Part shown: one piece after another, positions 10,813-22,800 of the stretch
Numbering within the stretch: the stretch's first letter is position 1
Layout of the letters: the number at the start of each line of letters is the position of its first letter
Assembly (NCBI GenBank): GCA_001584585.1
Contig: LSYV01000019.1
Location: forward strand, 907,297-971,296
Length of the DNA: 64,000 nucleotides
Direction: 5' to 3'
From: Gonium pectorale
Lineage: Eukaryota > Chlorophyta > Chlorophyceae > Chlamydomonadales > Volvocaceae
Program-made: the position numbers and the translations under genes
The notes under the pieces: model-generated
The model's input: the letters and a program-made list of their open reading frames with translations, nothing else
Databases searched by the model: none
Told to the model about the DNA's origin: nothing

Positions 10813-13800
10813 ATGCCGGGTGATCCCGCCGCGACGGCGGGGGCCGTCGCCGCTGGCGCGGCTGCGGCCGCCGCCGCTGCTGGCGGTGGCGGCGGCCCGG
10901 ATGGCCAGCAGCCGGAGCAGCGCCGTCAGCAGGGTGGCCTCGGTGGTATCGTTGGGATGGTGCTCCGCATGGGCGTCATGTGGTACTTCATGAATGCCAT
11001 GAAGGGCAAGCAGCAGGCCCCGCCCAAGTCGGCCGTCGGCACCGGTGGTGCCGGCGGCGCCGACACCGGCGCAGCTGTCAGCCATTACATCTACCCCGCG
11101 TTTGAGCGCGGACAGCTGGTGGACATGTACATGTTTTTGTCGGAGCGCCCCCGCTACTCAAGTGGGTGCTGGGGATGGGGGGGTCCTAGGCGACACGCGT
11201 GTACACCCGGGCCCTGAGGGCAGGGCCCGCAAGGGGCCAATGCAGACAGACCACATCGCGCACGGAGCGCAAGTGGGCGGATGGGGCGGGGGGCGCCGGA
11301 GTGCCCTTAGCCTGCCCGGAGGGTCAGGCAGGAACTCGAAGAGGGCCCAGCTGGGGATGGTGGGTGCTGGGCAGTTGGGATAGTGGCGCTGGCGCAAGGG
11401 TGTTGTCGGTAGGGCGCGCTGGGAGGAAGGCATGTGATGTGCGTACAGGGGCATGGTTTGGATGCAGGATAGGCCATGCAGGGCCAGGGTGTGGGATACA
11501 TAACGAGCATCCGACCTTTCCATGCAAACCCACACGGGTCACGCGTGAAGCATGGTTTCGCGTGAAGCATGCGCTGCATCTGAGTGATATTTTAGCGCAC
11601 CTAAGGAGCGCCCTCTCAAAGTAAGATCCGTTACCATCTGAATACTTCGCGAGCGGCCCATTCACCTTGGCTTCGGGGCCAACCGGCATGCCGCAAGCTT
11701 GCACTACTACCGCGCATCTGTGTGGCCCTTTGCGCCCGATGCGTCAGCTGTTGCCATTTGAAGGATACTGCACATGCCCGCCCATGCATGCATGTGGCAC
11801 GACTCACGGGCGTTGGGCTGGCACAACCCTTCGCCTGCCTCCAGCCCCCGACACTGCATCCCTTTTACACAAGTTCGGTGCCCTGCCTGAGGCTTCTCGC
11901 TCACCTGCCCGACCGCCTTCGCTGCGTGGCAGACCTCCATTTTGACATGGCGGACCTGGTATGGTCAGAGACGGGCGTCGGTCTGGGCCTGCCCACCGAG
12001 ATCCGCAAGTATGACTACGTGTACGAGCCCTCTGAGGTGCGGCAGTAACGGCGCCTTGCGGGGCTTACCGCAGTCGGGCTCGTGGCCTTTGTGGGAGGCC
12101 GCACAAGCCCCTTACGGCGCGATTGAACGCTCAACGCAAGCATGGCCCCACTTGTGACGGATCAATGGCCCGGTGCTGTTCATCTACGGTTGCCGTTGTC
12201 CGTTGCACTCGGCTGTAACCGTACACAGGCAGTAAAAAACAACGGCTCGGTGTGGATCCACCTGGTGCTAGTGCGGGCGGGCGAGCCGCTGCAGCCTGGC
12301 GAGCCGGGATTTGATCCCACTGGAGTCGCATACTACCCATACCGTGAGTCCCTGGTTCGCTCCGCGCTGGTACGACGGGACATACGCTGCTGGCGCCCAG
12401 CTCGTCGTTATTCTTTTCCCTTTCCCGTCAACTCCCCGCTTGTAGCCGATCTTGTGTTGAAATGAAAAACGCATACGACGAGCGTAAGCGCGAAATTGAT
12501 GGCGTCATTGTAGGACCCAGCTCCAGAGCAAGTCGAAGGTGTGATGTCCCTGCATGTTAGTTTGGCGGCGATCACCGCCGTAGCCGCCGATGCGGCCCAG
12601 AATTCTCTCTAGGGTGACCCGACCTTGTGTGTCGGGTCTTGTACCGCTGTCGGTGCTGTACTTTCGGCTGCTTGACATCGCACTCCCTGCCCCAACGGTA
12701 ATGTCTCTGCCTTGCATCTGGCACCCTTGCGCCCCGCGCCCGATGCATTGGGTGCCCGACAGGTACCTTCTGGTGTGTCGTGTATTATGTTTGTGTGGTG
12801 AGGATGGCATGGCACGAGCTTGCCGCCTTGCTGCCCTCGCTTAAGCCCATGCTCCTCCCTGCAATCCCGCCTCCAGAGCTGAACATACACAGGCCGCGAC
12901 CCCGCAACTCGACGGGGGTGAACCTGCTGTCGGACAACCCAGCGGACATGCCCAAGGTGAGGTCAGGGCGGTGGAGTAGGTGTTTCAAGGCGGCCCATTT
13001 TGCTTGTACGGGTGTTTAGGAACACGCAAAGCTTGGCTATCTCCTTACTTGCTGCTGCCGAGCATCGGGCAGCTTAGATGCCCCGTCCTCGCACCCAATA
13101 CCAACTTGTTGCCAACCGCTAACCACCCATTTCCCGTACGGCAGGTTGACAAGGATGCGCCGCGCGAAATCCTCAACTTCCTACGGCCTAACGTGACGAT
13201 CAACATGGTCGACAGTTTCCAGGCCTACAACAGGAGGTGCGCAGCGCTTGCAGCCGATGCTTGTGGCTCAGCCGGTCAGCAAGGTTTTGAACGCTACGGC
13301 AGTGCGGGCGACGGAGTGGAAACCTTAGGCGGCCCCACAGCACATGATGAACCGCCGGGCAAGGCATGCTCCTGGCTGAAAACTGCACGGACTAAGTGCC
13401 TGCGCTGGGAGGTGTGGGGATAGTCCTTCAGACTGAGGTCAGGGCCGGCGTCCCGATCGCGCCGGCTGACCAGCGCCTCAACCCCGCCCCACAACCCATC
13501 ACCGGCAGGGGCACTCTAGATGAGGGGTTGCCAGTCCTCATTGAAATCCGCCCCGCTTCCCCTGGTTCCTGCCGCTCGCGCGCCCCGATGTGCCTCTATA
13601 GTGCTGAAGGCGTGCGTGTTCCTGCGAAACCCGACCGCCGCCGCCCGTCGTCACGTCCTCTCCGTACTGTCGCCGTCTGCCTGCTAACGGCACTTGGGAG
13701 CATCACCGGCAGGGGCATACCAGATTAGGGGTCGCCAAACCACGTTGGAACCCGCACCGCTTCCCCTGACCCCCACCCCTCGCGCCTCTGTGCGTCTTTG

Positions 13801-16800
13801 GATGTCCAACGTGCCGAAGGCGCGCGTTCTTTGCCAAAGCTGCCATCCCGTCCCGTCCTCTACAGGAGCATCCCGCCCCAGATCGGCGACCACCTGATCC
13901 CCAGCATTGAGGGCAACTACCAGCCCATCCTCTACTTCAACGAGTTCTGGCTGCTGCGGGAAAAGCTGGTGCAGGTGGGTCGGGGGCTACAGCTCATTCG
14001 GGCTACGGGTCCGTGGGCCAGGCAAAGGTGCTTATTGTGCTGTTGAGGTCGCATCTTTGCAAGGCTCGTGCATTGGCGTGCGATGCTAACACGCAGGCAC
14101 CTGAAGACGGGCCCTGCGGGCCGCTCGGTGTGCTCCCCTAACCGCCCTGATCCCCATGCACCGCCACTCCACGACCTAAAACCACCCAGCTATCCAATCG
14201 CCGACCGCGCAACTGCCTAACTGCCAGGTCAACGAGACTCTGGACCGGCTGACGATCCACCTGGAGCTGAGCTACGTGTCCATGATGTGGTGGCAGCTGC
14301 TGCAGCAGGTGAGGGAGCGAGGGTGCAGGCTTGGGGTGAGGGCCGCTGGGGGGGGACGGCAACGGGCACACATCGGAAGGTGATTGAGGAGCTGGGGCAA
14401 GGCGGAAGCTATCTGGATGTGGGTTTTGGGAAGCCTCCGGTCGCTTCAGCACTCAGCGGGACAGCGACTGGGAAGGAAGCTGGTACGAGCGGATGCATCA
14501 TTGTTGTGCGTAGCTGCCACGCCGCACACTGATGCATGCGAGCATGGTGAGGCCTCCCTTGTGTGAAGTGCCGCCATCGGGTCCCCTGTCGCCATGGAAA
14601 TCAATCTAGTCGCATATGAACTCAACCACATCAACCGCGAACTGCCGCACGCAGATGGACCAGTCGTTCGGCATGCAGGTCAAGATGGGTTTGTCCCAGG
14701 ACGGCGAGAGCGACGAGCTCAAGCGCATCTTCCTTGAGGGCAACCCGTATTTGCTGGTGGGTGGGCGGACCTGGCGGGCCGGTCCGGAGCGTTGTGCGTG
14801 CGTGCGTGCGTGCTGGCTGTCTTGGAGGTCGTCGATCGTCTTCACGTTCAGTGGGTACGTGTCGCGTAGTAAGCTATCCCTACGCTATCCCATGATAGCT
14901 TACTACGGCGGTGCGTGTGCTCCTCATAGCTTCTTGGCCAGCCCGGTAATGCCCCTACATGGCTCTCCCGCCACCTGTCATCCGCCTCCTGTGAGCGTAG
15001 TCATCTGGGTGTCCAACTTTCCATGGCGCCCAACCGCAGGCCCTCACATTCATGGTGTCAATGCTGCACACGGTCTTCGACCTGCTGGCCTTCAAGAACG
15101 ACATTGGCTTTTGGAAGAACAACAAGAGTATGGAGGGGCTGTCGGCGCGGACGGTGCTCATCAACGCCTTCTGTCAGGCAAGCGACGGGACCGGGCGGAG
15201 ACCGAACGAAGGATGGGGCTGCGCACCTGCCATGTGCGCCGGCGCGATCGCCCCACAGCATACCGGGAGAGGCGGGGACAGGGAACAACGGGGACGGGGA
15301 CCTTAATCAAGCGACTAGCGGTGCTTTGTGCGTGTGGAATTGTGTGGCCGTTACGACGCGGGCTTGGAAGGCAAGGGTGTTCGGGGATCTGTGTGTCAGT
15401 GGGCGGGTGCCGCGGTGTGGAGTGCTGTCGGCCTGTACGGTGCTCGTCAACGGTGTTTCGGGAAGCCGTGCTGCGGCGCCCGACAGGGGATGGGATGGGA
15501 CGCGACGGAAACAGCGGCCCGGAGGCGGGGTCGGGAAGCCGCAGGCGCGTAGCGGGTTTCTGGCGGGGTCGGCTGGCGCCGTGCCGTCTGCGCCTCACGG
15601 TGCAACGCATGACGCCTCCTCCTCCGCCCGGCTTGGGGAGCCTTTCTCATGCAACGGAACGCGTCGCCTGCGGGTGCCGCCCGCTGGGCGCCCACTGTCA
15701 CGCTCTATGAACAATAAATGCGAAAGGAATGTGGCCGGTCGTCTGATTGATTGCCTTATGGGTAAAATAACCTTAATGATTAAAAGCAGTACTGGGATAC
15801 GATTTCACGGTTTCCCGGGGGATCTGGGATTGTTTTATTCGCAGTGCGCTCCAGGTCCTAACCTCCACGCCACGGTTACATCAATCCAACCAAACCACCC
15901 TCCAACGACCCCCACCCCTGCCAGGTGGTCATTCTGTTTTACCTGTTTGACAACGACACCTCGTACGTGGTGCTGCTGTCATCCGTGTTGGGCACCGGCA
16001 TCGAGCTGTGGAAGGTGACCAAGGCTTTCGACGTCTCCATCGACCGCCAGCGCTTCCCCTACATCAGCCTCAAGGACAGGTGCGTCCGCAGGCTGCACGC
16101 AGGCCATGCCGATACAGGGCACACGCGTACCGGCACCACGGTGTGTTGGGGGTTGTTGCATCTCGGCGCTCCATCGTCAGCGCGTCGATGGGGCTCCCAG
16201 CAGCAGCCTGCATTTGGCGGGGGGCGGGGGTGGCAGCCCTGGCAGGTGGGTTGGTAGTTGTGGGGGCGCCAACTTGGCGGCGGTTGCACCAAACTCTATA
16301 GGGCTGCCAGCCCTTCGCTCCTTTTCCCATGCGTGCCCTTGCCATGCGCCTCACACCACACTCATGCCGTACACAAACGCAGGGCGACGTACAGCAACAA
16401 GGAGACCAAGCGGTACGACGCGGAGGCCATGAAGTACCTGTCGTACGCTCTGTACCCGCTGGTGATCGGTTACTCGATTTACGCGCTGATGTACAAGACG
16501 CACAAGAGCTGGTACAGCTGGGTCCTGTCCAGCCTGGTGGGAGCGGTCTACATGTTTGGGTTCATCCTGATGTGCCCGCAGGTATGAGTGTCGGATGGAA
16601 TGGTCCTGAATGAGTATGGGGTGCGACCCAGAGCGTACGGGCCTATGCGCGCCGAGCCCCTCACGGCTCTGCATGTGGGTGAAGCCAACGCCGCGAAGAC
16701 ACGGAAGAACGCCACTGGCTGCCAGTGCGTAATCTCCCGCAGTCCCGCGTAATCTACTGCAATCCCTCATTCCCGTGTACCCCGCCCGCGGTCTCCTCCG

Positions 16801-18012
16801 CTCGATTCGCTTGATGCCTGCTCCTCGTCTTCTGCTTTACTTCACAGCTGGGATTACGCGTGCGCTTCGCCCCTTCATTTCCCCTCTTCCCCTCCCCCGC
16901 AGCTCTACCTGAACTACAAGCTTAAGTCGGTGGCCCACCTGCCCTGGCGTCAGATGACTTACAAGTTCCTCAACACCATCATCGACGACCTGTTCGCGTT
17001 TGTCATCAAGATGCCGCTGCTGCACAGGTGCGGAGGTCCGGCCTGCAATGCCTTGCCCTCCGGTTGAATTCGATACCTACGTCCATGCCATCATTGGCGG
17101 ATCGCGGTTGCTGCTGCCGCTGCTGGCGAGAATCGTTACCTGGGGGGCTTCTGGGCCACGCGGGGACAGCGCGCAGGACCACAGGCACCACTAGTCCCTG
17201 CCCCGCTGGCTCGTGGGTCGCCGGCGCATGTCGCGCACGGTCCTCCATATAGCCACACACAGCCCCACCGCCGAACAGTAACTTAGTAAGGCCTTCCGTA
17301 CTGCCGTGCAATGACGTATGCCGTAGGTTGTCCGTGTTCCGCGACGACGTCATCTTCCTCATCTACCTGTACCAGCGCTGGGTCTACCGCGTTGACAAGA
17401 CCCGCGCCAACGAGTTCGGGTGGGATGTGACGCTGGGTCCGCCAGCGTGGCGCGGTATGCGTGCGACCTGTTTGGGTGTCCCCTTTGTCACCTCTAGTCC
17501 ATCTGGGACATGGATCAAAGTATCAAGATTGAAGGATCACGCAGTGTCCTTTCCATGCGTGCGAGGCGCGGCATCCGCTTGCCTGCTTGCCTCGTTGCGC
17601 CTTGGGCAGCCAGCCGTTCATTGTTCGCTTTGTATCGTGGCCTGACGTACCGCCTGACCACGTTACGCGGCGTGGTCATCAGCATCGCTAAACAGAGACC
17701 TCTTTTTGCAACTGACCTATGCATTGGCCTTGTGGCCCGCTTACCTTCCGCCCGGCCCCCAGGTGGTGTGAGGAGCAGCCGGCGGAGGCGGAGGAGCCGG
17801 CGCAGGTGGAGGGGACGGCGGCAGCGGCCGGGGGGTCAGCGGCATTGGAGGCGACGGCGGGTGAGGAGAAGCCTGCCGCGGAGGAGGCGTCAGGGGTGGA
17901 TGGCGGCGCGAAGCGGCGCAAGGGTGGCAAGAAGGGCAAGGAGGAGAAGCAGGAGGGCGGGGGGGAGGACGGGGAGGAGGGCGCGGACGCGGGCGTTAAG
18001 AAGACCCGTTGA
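10813..18012 (+). CDS. CLPTM1: CLPTM1 family multi-pass membrane protein
   Basis: Fourteen exons: 10813-11161, 11933-12036, 12229-12343, 12877-12956, 13145-13236, 13866-13974, 14228-14308, 14655-14756, 15040-15177, 15925-16079, 16383-16581, 16903-17027, 17327-17419 and 17763-18012. They sum to 1,992 nt, 663 residues (human CLPTM1 has 669). Diagnostic blocks include RPNVTINMVD, ILYFNEFWLLREKL, DELKRIFLEGNPYLL, FDLLAFKNDIGFWKNNKS, VAHLPWRQMTYKFLNTI and SVFRDDVIFLIYLYQRWVY. Several hydrophobic segments lie in the C-terminal half, plus one near residue 50. The Lys/Glu-rich C-terminus is probably cytosolic. The family resides in the ER membrane; human CLPTM1 retains receptors in the ER and the paralog CLPTM1L scrambles glucosaminyl-PI. 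The algal role is unknown. Intron 9 uses a GC donor. The start is the first ATG of the open frame. Confidence 0.96.
12463..12618 (-). repeat. Dispersed repeat R1, copy 1 (partial), in CLPTM1 intron 3
   Basis: The reverse complement of this stretch matches the right half of the copies at 21648-21959 and 43909-44202. It begins with the shared GGGTCACC..AGAGAGAA..TCTGGGCCGCATCGG segment and ends at the shared CTTACGCTCGTCGTATGCG. It lacks the left half and lies antisense to CLPTM1. Confidence 0.85.
13497..13872 (+). repeat. Degenerate tandem duplication abutting CLPTM1 exon 6
   Basis: Two diverged units of roughly 165-205 bp begin CATCACCGGCAGGGGCA at 13497 and 13701. Both continue through matching CGCCCCGCTTCCCCTG-like and CGTCCTCT segments. 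The second unit ends at the exon 6 acceptor; the first 7 nt of the exon (GAGCATC) recur at the end of unit 1, so the splice-site region itself seems to have been copied. Confidence 0.65.
14866..14906. repeat. 13-bp perfect inverted repeat in CLPTM1 intron 8
   Basis: GTAGTAAGCTATC at 14866-14878 is exactly complementary to GATAGCTTACTAC at 14894-14906, with a 15-nt loop. It could form a stem-loop in the pre-mRNA or be the relic of a small terminal-inverted-repeat element. Confidence 0.8.
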
Positions 18013-19829
18013 TGTGTTCTATGATCCGTGTGGGCATTGGAACCTACTCCGGCGACACTGGTAGGGGCGTTTTCGTCATTCCACGTCCTGGGGCGTACCC
18101 GTGCTCGTGACCGTTTATGTGTGAAGTTACCGACAGGCGAACTTGATGACGTAGCTCGTGGTGGTGGTGGAGGGGGGGGGACAAGCAATCCACGCAGAAC
18201 GTCATGACTGCCGCGCCCTGGTCATTCATAGGCAAGGCTCTCTTTAGCTTGCGGAGAGGACGGTGGTCGGCTGCGATGCGCCCACGGAATGGCCTTTGGT
18301 GTATGTGGTAAGAAATAACATGGGTATGGACACCGCCGAAGGGCGGGCGAATGGGGTGTGCGCGCAGTGGGCCAACATGACCGTTCGTGCGGTAGGTGGA
18401 GCTCTGGAGTACGGGAACGCATAGCCGTATGCCAGTGTGTGTGTGTGTTCAGTTAATCAGCGGTACACGACTGGGGTAAGTTGAAAGGCCACACAGAGGC
18501 GCTAACTGAATCCCGCGAAATGGTGCATTCACCTTACCGGCCGATTAATAGTGTTGCGTTAAGCGGCTAAGCCGTGGCAGCATGCCTTGCGGACTCGACG
18601 CAGAGGCCAAGAGGGAATTTTACACAAAAGAGTGATGGGGAAGTGGGGGGTTTGTAACCTGACCTAGGAATCACGGGGCACCCCGTGCTTTATGACGAGC
18701 ACTGGTTATGGATATCACCCCCTATCAAGTCGAAGCACGCGCTACTACGGGGTGGCAGTCTGCTGCGCGGTATGACAGGACCACCAGCCGTCGCCGTACA
18801 AAAAGGACACAACTCAGTACGATGGGTACGCAGCATGACAGTTGAGACAGCAGCAAACACGACAATGACAACTGTGCTCTGCAGCACCGGGGGAAATATG
18901 TCTTCCGAGACAGATGAATCACTGTTTTTACCATGCGAGGAACGGACGCTCAGGTCCATCGATCGCCACCCAAGAGCCCATGTGGCCCCGGCGCGGTCAC
19001 CAGTTGAAAAAGGGAGCCCGAGACAGCCAAAGGAAGAGCCACGTACAGCTCCTTGGCTCCGGGCAACGTCTCAGCTGCGCCTGCGCAGAACCGCGCGCGC
19101 CTTATGCGACCACCCGACGCGCGAACGCACCGCCTCCGCCCTAGTGCCATCAGATGTGACGACTGAACGAGAAGCCCACGTCCGGCCTTGCCCAAGCCAG
19201 CGTTCACCGCGATCCGCCGTGCAAAGGAATGCAGGCGCGGGCGCCAACGACGTGCGCGCAGGGCCCTTGCCGGGAATGTGTGATGCAGGGGGGGTGAACG
19301 TTATGCTATCAGTATGGGCAATCGGGGGGGGGGGTACTCCTCTACCGGTTATTCGTCTGCAAGCAGTGCCGCGGAATGTAAGCCCTCACCAGGTCATTAC
19401 GCTTCCAAGATACATGTCCTCCAAGCCAACATCCTCCAGCGCCCCAGGCCCCTGCGGGCCAACCGCACGGGCGCAGCACAGCACGCACGGCCCCCGACCA
19501 GCGCTCCAATCCTCGCCAATCCAGCTGGCCAATCGCATACGAATTACCAAATCTCGGCTTGCGTATTAGCCTTTCCAGCACAGTTTTACTACTTTGCCCC
19601 CTCGCAAGCGCACGCCGCCACTTGCTCCCTACTAAGCCGCTCCGCGCGTGTCACAGACCCGCTCTGATCACCATAGCCATCTTTGCGCACCGTTCCCCCA
19701 GCCCAACCCCGCACCCACAGCACCACCCCACACCACACCACGGGGAAACCATCGCTGAGCCCCTTGAGCGCTAATGCCCCCGCAGCCGTTTGAAACAAAC
19801 ATCAGCAGCGGTACGGCTTGGCTGCAGCC
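18013..19829. other. Intergenic between the convergent 3' ends of CLPTM1 and the kinase
   Basis: No exon with family similarity or a splice partner was found. The region is expected to hold the 3' UTRs of the two convergent genes. Confidence 0.5.
18653..18657 (+). other. Candidate polyadenylation signal for CLPTM1
   Basis: TGTAA lies about 640 nt after the CLPTM1 stop, the first such motif found downstream. The distance is ordinary for volvocine 3' UTRs. Confidence 0.4.
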
Positions 19830-22800
19830 TCAGCCCAACGACCCTGGCGGAGTGTAGAAGGGCTCACCCTTTGCTAGGCTGACCTGCGATGGCGCAATTT
19901 GCGGCACCACCTCCGGCGGCGGCAGAGCCGCCGCCCCCACTGCCGCCTGCAGCTGTGGCTGTTGCCCCTGCTGCGGCGCAACCCGCTGCGCGGCCTCCTC
20001 CGCAGCTGCCGCAGCAGCCTGAACAGCATCGTTGTCGGGGAGCCTTGCCGCCACGGCGGCAGCCACCGCCACCATCGCCGCTTGATGCTGCTGCTGCTTG
20101 GCTCCCAGGGGGCTGTGGCAGGGCGCCACCTGCGCGGGGGCGTGCTGCGGCGGCAGCATGCGGAGCCTGCTGTTGCCCGGGCTGCCGTTGGTGGAGGCCG
20201 TCTCTCGTAGCGCCGCCGGCGCGGCCTCGGGGNNNNNNNNNNNNNNNNNNNNCCGCGCGGCAGGCCCAGCGGGCTCGCGCCTAGCCCCACCGGCGAATGT
20301 TGCGCCGCCGCCGCTGCCATCGCCCCATGCGGAACGCTGCGGGCGCTGCTGCCGCTGGCGCCCGGGCCGCCGGCGGCCGAGGTGCCCGTCCCCTGCACGC
20401 CCACGGCGTAGGGCGTGCCGTCGGCCATCAGCGGCATCATGAACGGCCACTCGTCCGCGCAAGACGTGGAGCCGGCCTCGCTGGCGGCGACGCTGTTGCT
20501 GGCGCTGCCGTTGCCGCCGCCGCAGGCGTCGCGGAGCTGGCGCAAGAGCTCGTGTACCTCGTCCAGGCCGGGGCGCTCCTCCAGGGCGCGCCGCATGCAG
20601 CGGGCAGCGAGATCGGCGTACGTGGGCGAGCAGTGCGGCGGAAAGCCCGGGTAGCCGGCCGCGTGCACGTAGTGCTTGACGCCGCGAACGCGCTGGTAGC
20701 AGGGGCGGCCGTGCCACATCTCCCACATGACCACGCCCAGGGCTGTGGGGGCGGAGGTTGGCGCGCCGGGCGGGGGATGGGAAAGGGGCCGCGAGCGGAG
20801 GTTGCTGGCCAGGTGCCGAAGTGACCGGGACACGACCGGGCAGGGCCCCCAGCGGCTCCGCCCGGTCTGCAAGGGCAGACTGTTGACGCGGTGGCCGAGA
20901 GGCACGCGTGCACCATGCACTGCTCCAAACCGCACGGATCCAAGGGCGGAGCGACACAGAGCACGCACGCGGGAAAGCAGTTACCACTGCTGCTCAGGCG
21001 CGCGCAGCAGCAGTAGCATCAATCCCGCCGGGGTGCGAAGGAGCAACCCTGCCGCGCTCACCGTACAGGTCCGAAGCCTTTGTAAGGTTGCCATGCTGCC
21101 GCACCTCCGGGCCTGCGGTGCAAGGCACAGTGGACACTAAAAACGACACACCACGGATCAGAGCACCCATCCCATGTATCCTCGTGCCGCCGTGTGCACC
21201 AACGGTGCAGGATCGACCCATGCTGGCACAGGAGCCCCCGTGCAGCCCTCCCCCGGGGCACAGCCCCCACACCAGACAAGTGTGCTGCCCTCTAATGAGA
21301 ATGCAAGTACGCAAGACGCTGTACGGCGAGAGGGCGCATGTGAGCAACCGCCGGAGTCAAGCGCACTGCCGCATCACATCCCGCCGGGCCCGGAAACGGC
21401 ACCCACTCGCGTAGAAGGGCGTTCCCGTCCTGTTGTTGTCGACGCTCGTCTGCGAGGGGTTCATTTTGACGCTGAGGCCGAAGTCCGCCAGCTTGCCGAC
21501 GTAGCGGCCGGGCCGCTGCAGGTCCGCCTTCAACAGGATGTTGCCTGCACGCATATTGCCGCGGGGGACGGGGCCATTCGGCACGTTGGCGGCACGATAT
21601 TGGTGGGGGTTTGAACAACTGCGCAAACGGGCGACACACACGCGCGCGCTTTCCCGGTGCTTGTAGGTGAGACAATGGTAGTCAGCGGGTCGGGGGGCTG
21701 GGTGGGCGGGGGGCCGGGAGACATGCACCAGCCCACATGCGATGCACGTAGGACCAGACTAGGCGCACCCCAGCACGGCATTGCATAGGGTCACCCCAGA
21801 GAGAATTCTGGGCCGCATCGGGGGCTAAATGGTGGTGGTCGCCGCCGAACTAACATGCAGGGACGTTACCCCTTCGACTACCTCGGGAGCTGGGTCCTAC
21901 AACGACATCATCACTTTCGCGCTTACGCTCGTCGTATGCGTTGTTCCTTTTCAACACGCGCCTGGCACGGCTACGGGCCCAGGGCCGTGCGCAAGGCCCC
22001 GTCCCGCGTTAAGAGCATTCACCCGACATTGACCCACGCACCGGGGGTCAGGTCCCCGTGCACAATATTCTTCTTGTGCAGGTGCTGTAGGCCGCGCACC
22101 ACGTCCAGCAGGAGCCGCAAAATCAGAAACTGCGCAACGGGTAAAAGGCCGGGGGGACAAACATGGTGCTGGAACGCCAGCGGTCGGGAGCGCGGCTTGC
22201 GGGGCGCGAATTCACCCGCTGGTTATTATCATTCAGTGCCAGGGATTCATGACTAGTGCCACTCCACGACCACCTCACGGGATGGTACTCGGCTGCAGGA
22301 CTCCCAGCGAGGCTGCAGGACTGGCTCGGCTGCTACGGCTACGGCTACCGCCGGGCGCTCACCATGTTGGGCTGCCCGTCTGCCGTCTGGAGCATTCGAT
22401 TCTCCAGCGCGATGCGCAGAGAGCCCACCTCGCAGAACTCCTGTATCGGGGCAATTGGGACCGGCTTGGTCCTCCGGGCACGCAACAGGTGATTGGCAGG
22501 ACCAGGCCACAGAAGCGCTCCCTCAGGTACCAGCCGGGGGCGAGGCGCCATGGAAGGGGCGCGTCCAGGCCTCTCTTTCCGCTAGTCCAGAGCGCGAACG
22601 CATCGCCAAACCTTGTCGTGAATCGGCCCGAGCAGCGGCAACTGGGGGCTGCCGGCTTCACAGCCACCCACTTACATTTTCAGATTCGCAGTTCCCCACC
22701 TCACCTGGATGAGGTACAGCTTCCAAACGCGGTTCGCTGCGCCGCTCTTGTCTGAAGATGCGCTTGGACGCCGGCTGCCATTTACCCCAACAGCGCCGGG

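Noticed and set aside
19874..20232. Arg/Pro-rich frame as the kinase C-terminus
   Set aside because: Its composition is unlike the tail before the gap; the alternative frame to 19830 is Ala/Gln-rich like it. Not fully excluded.
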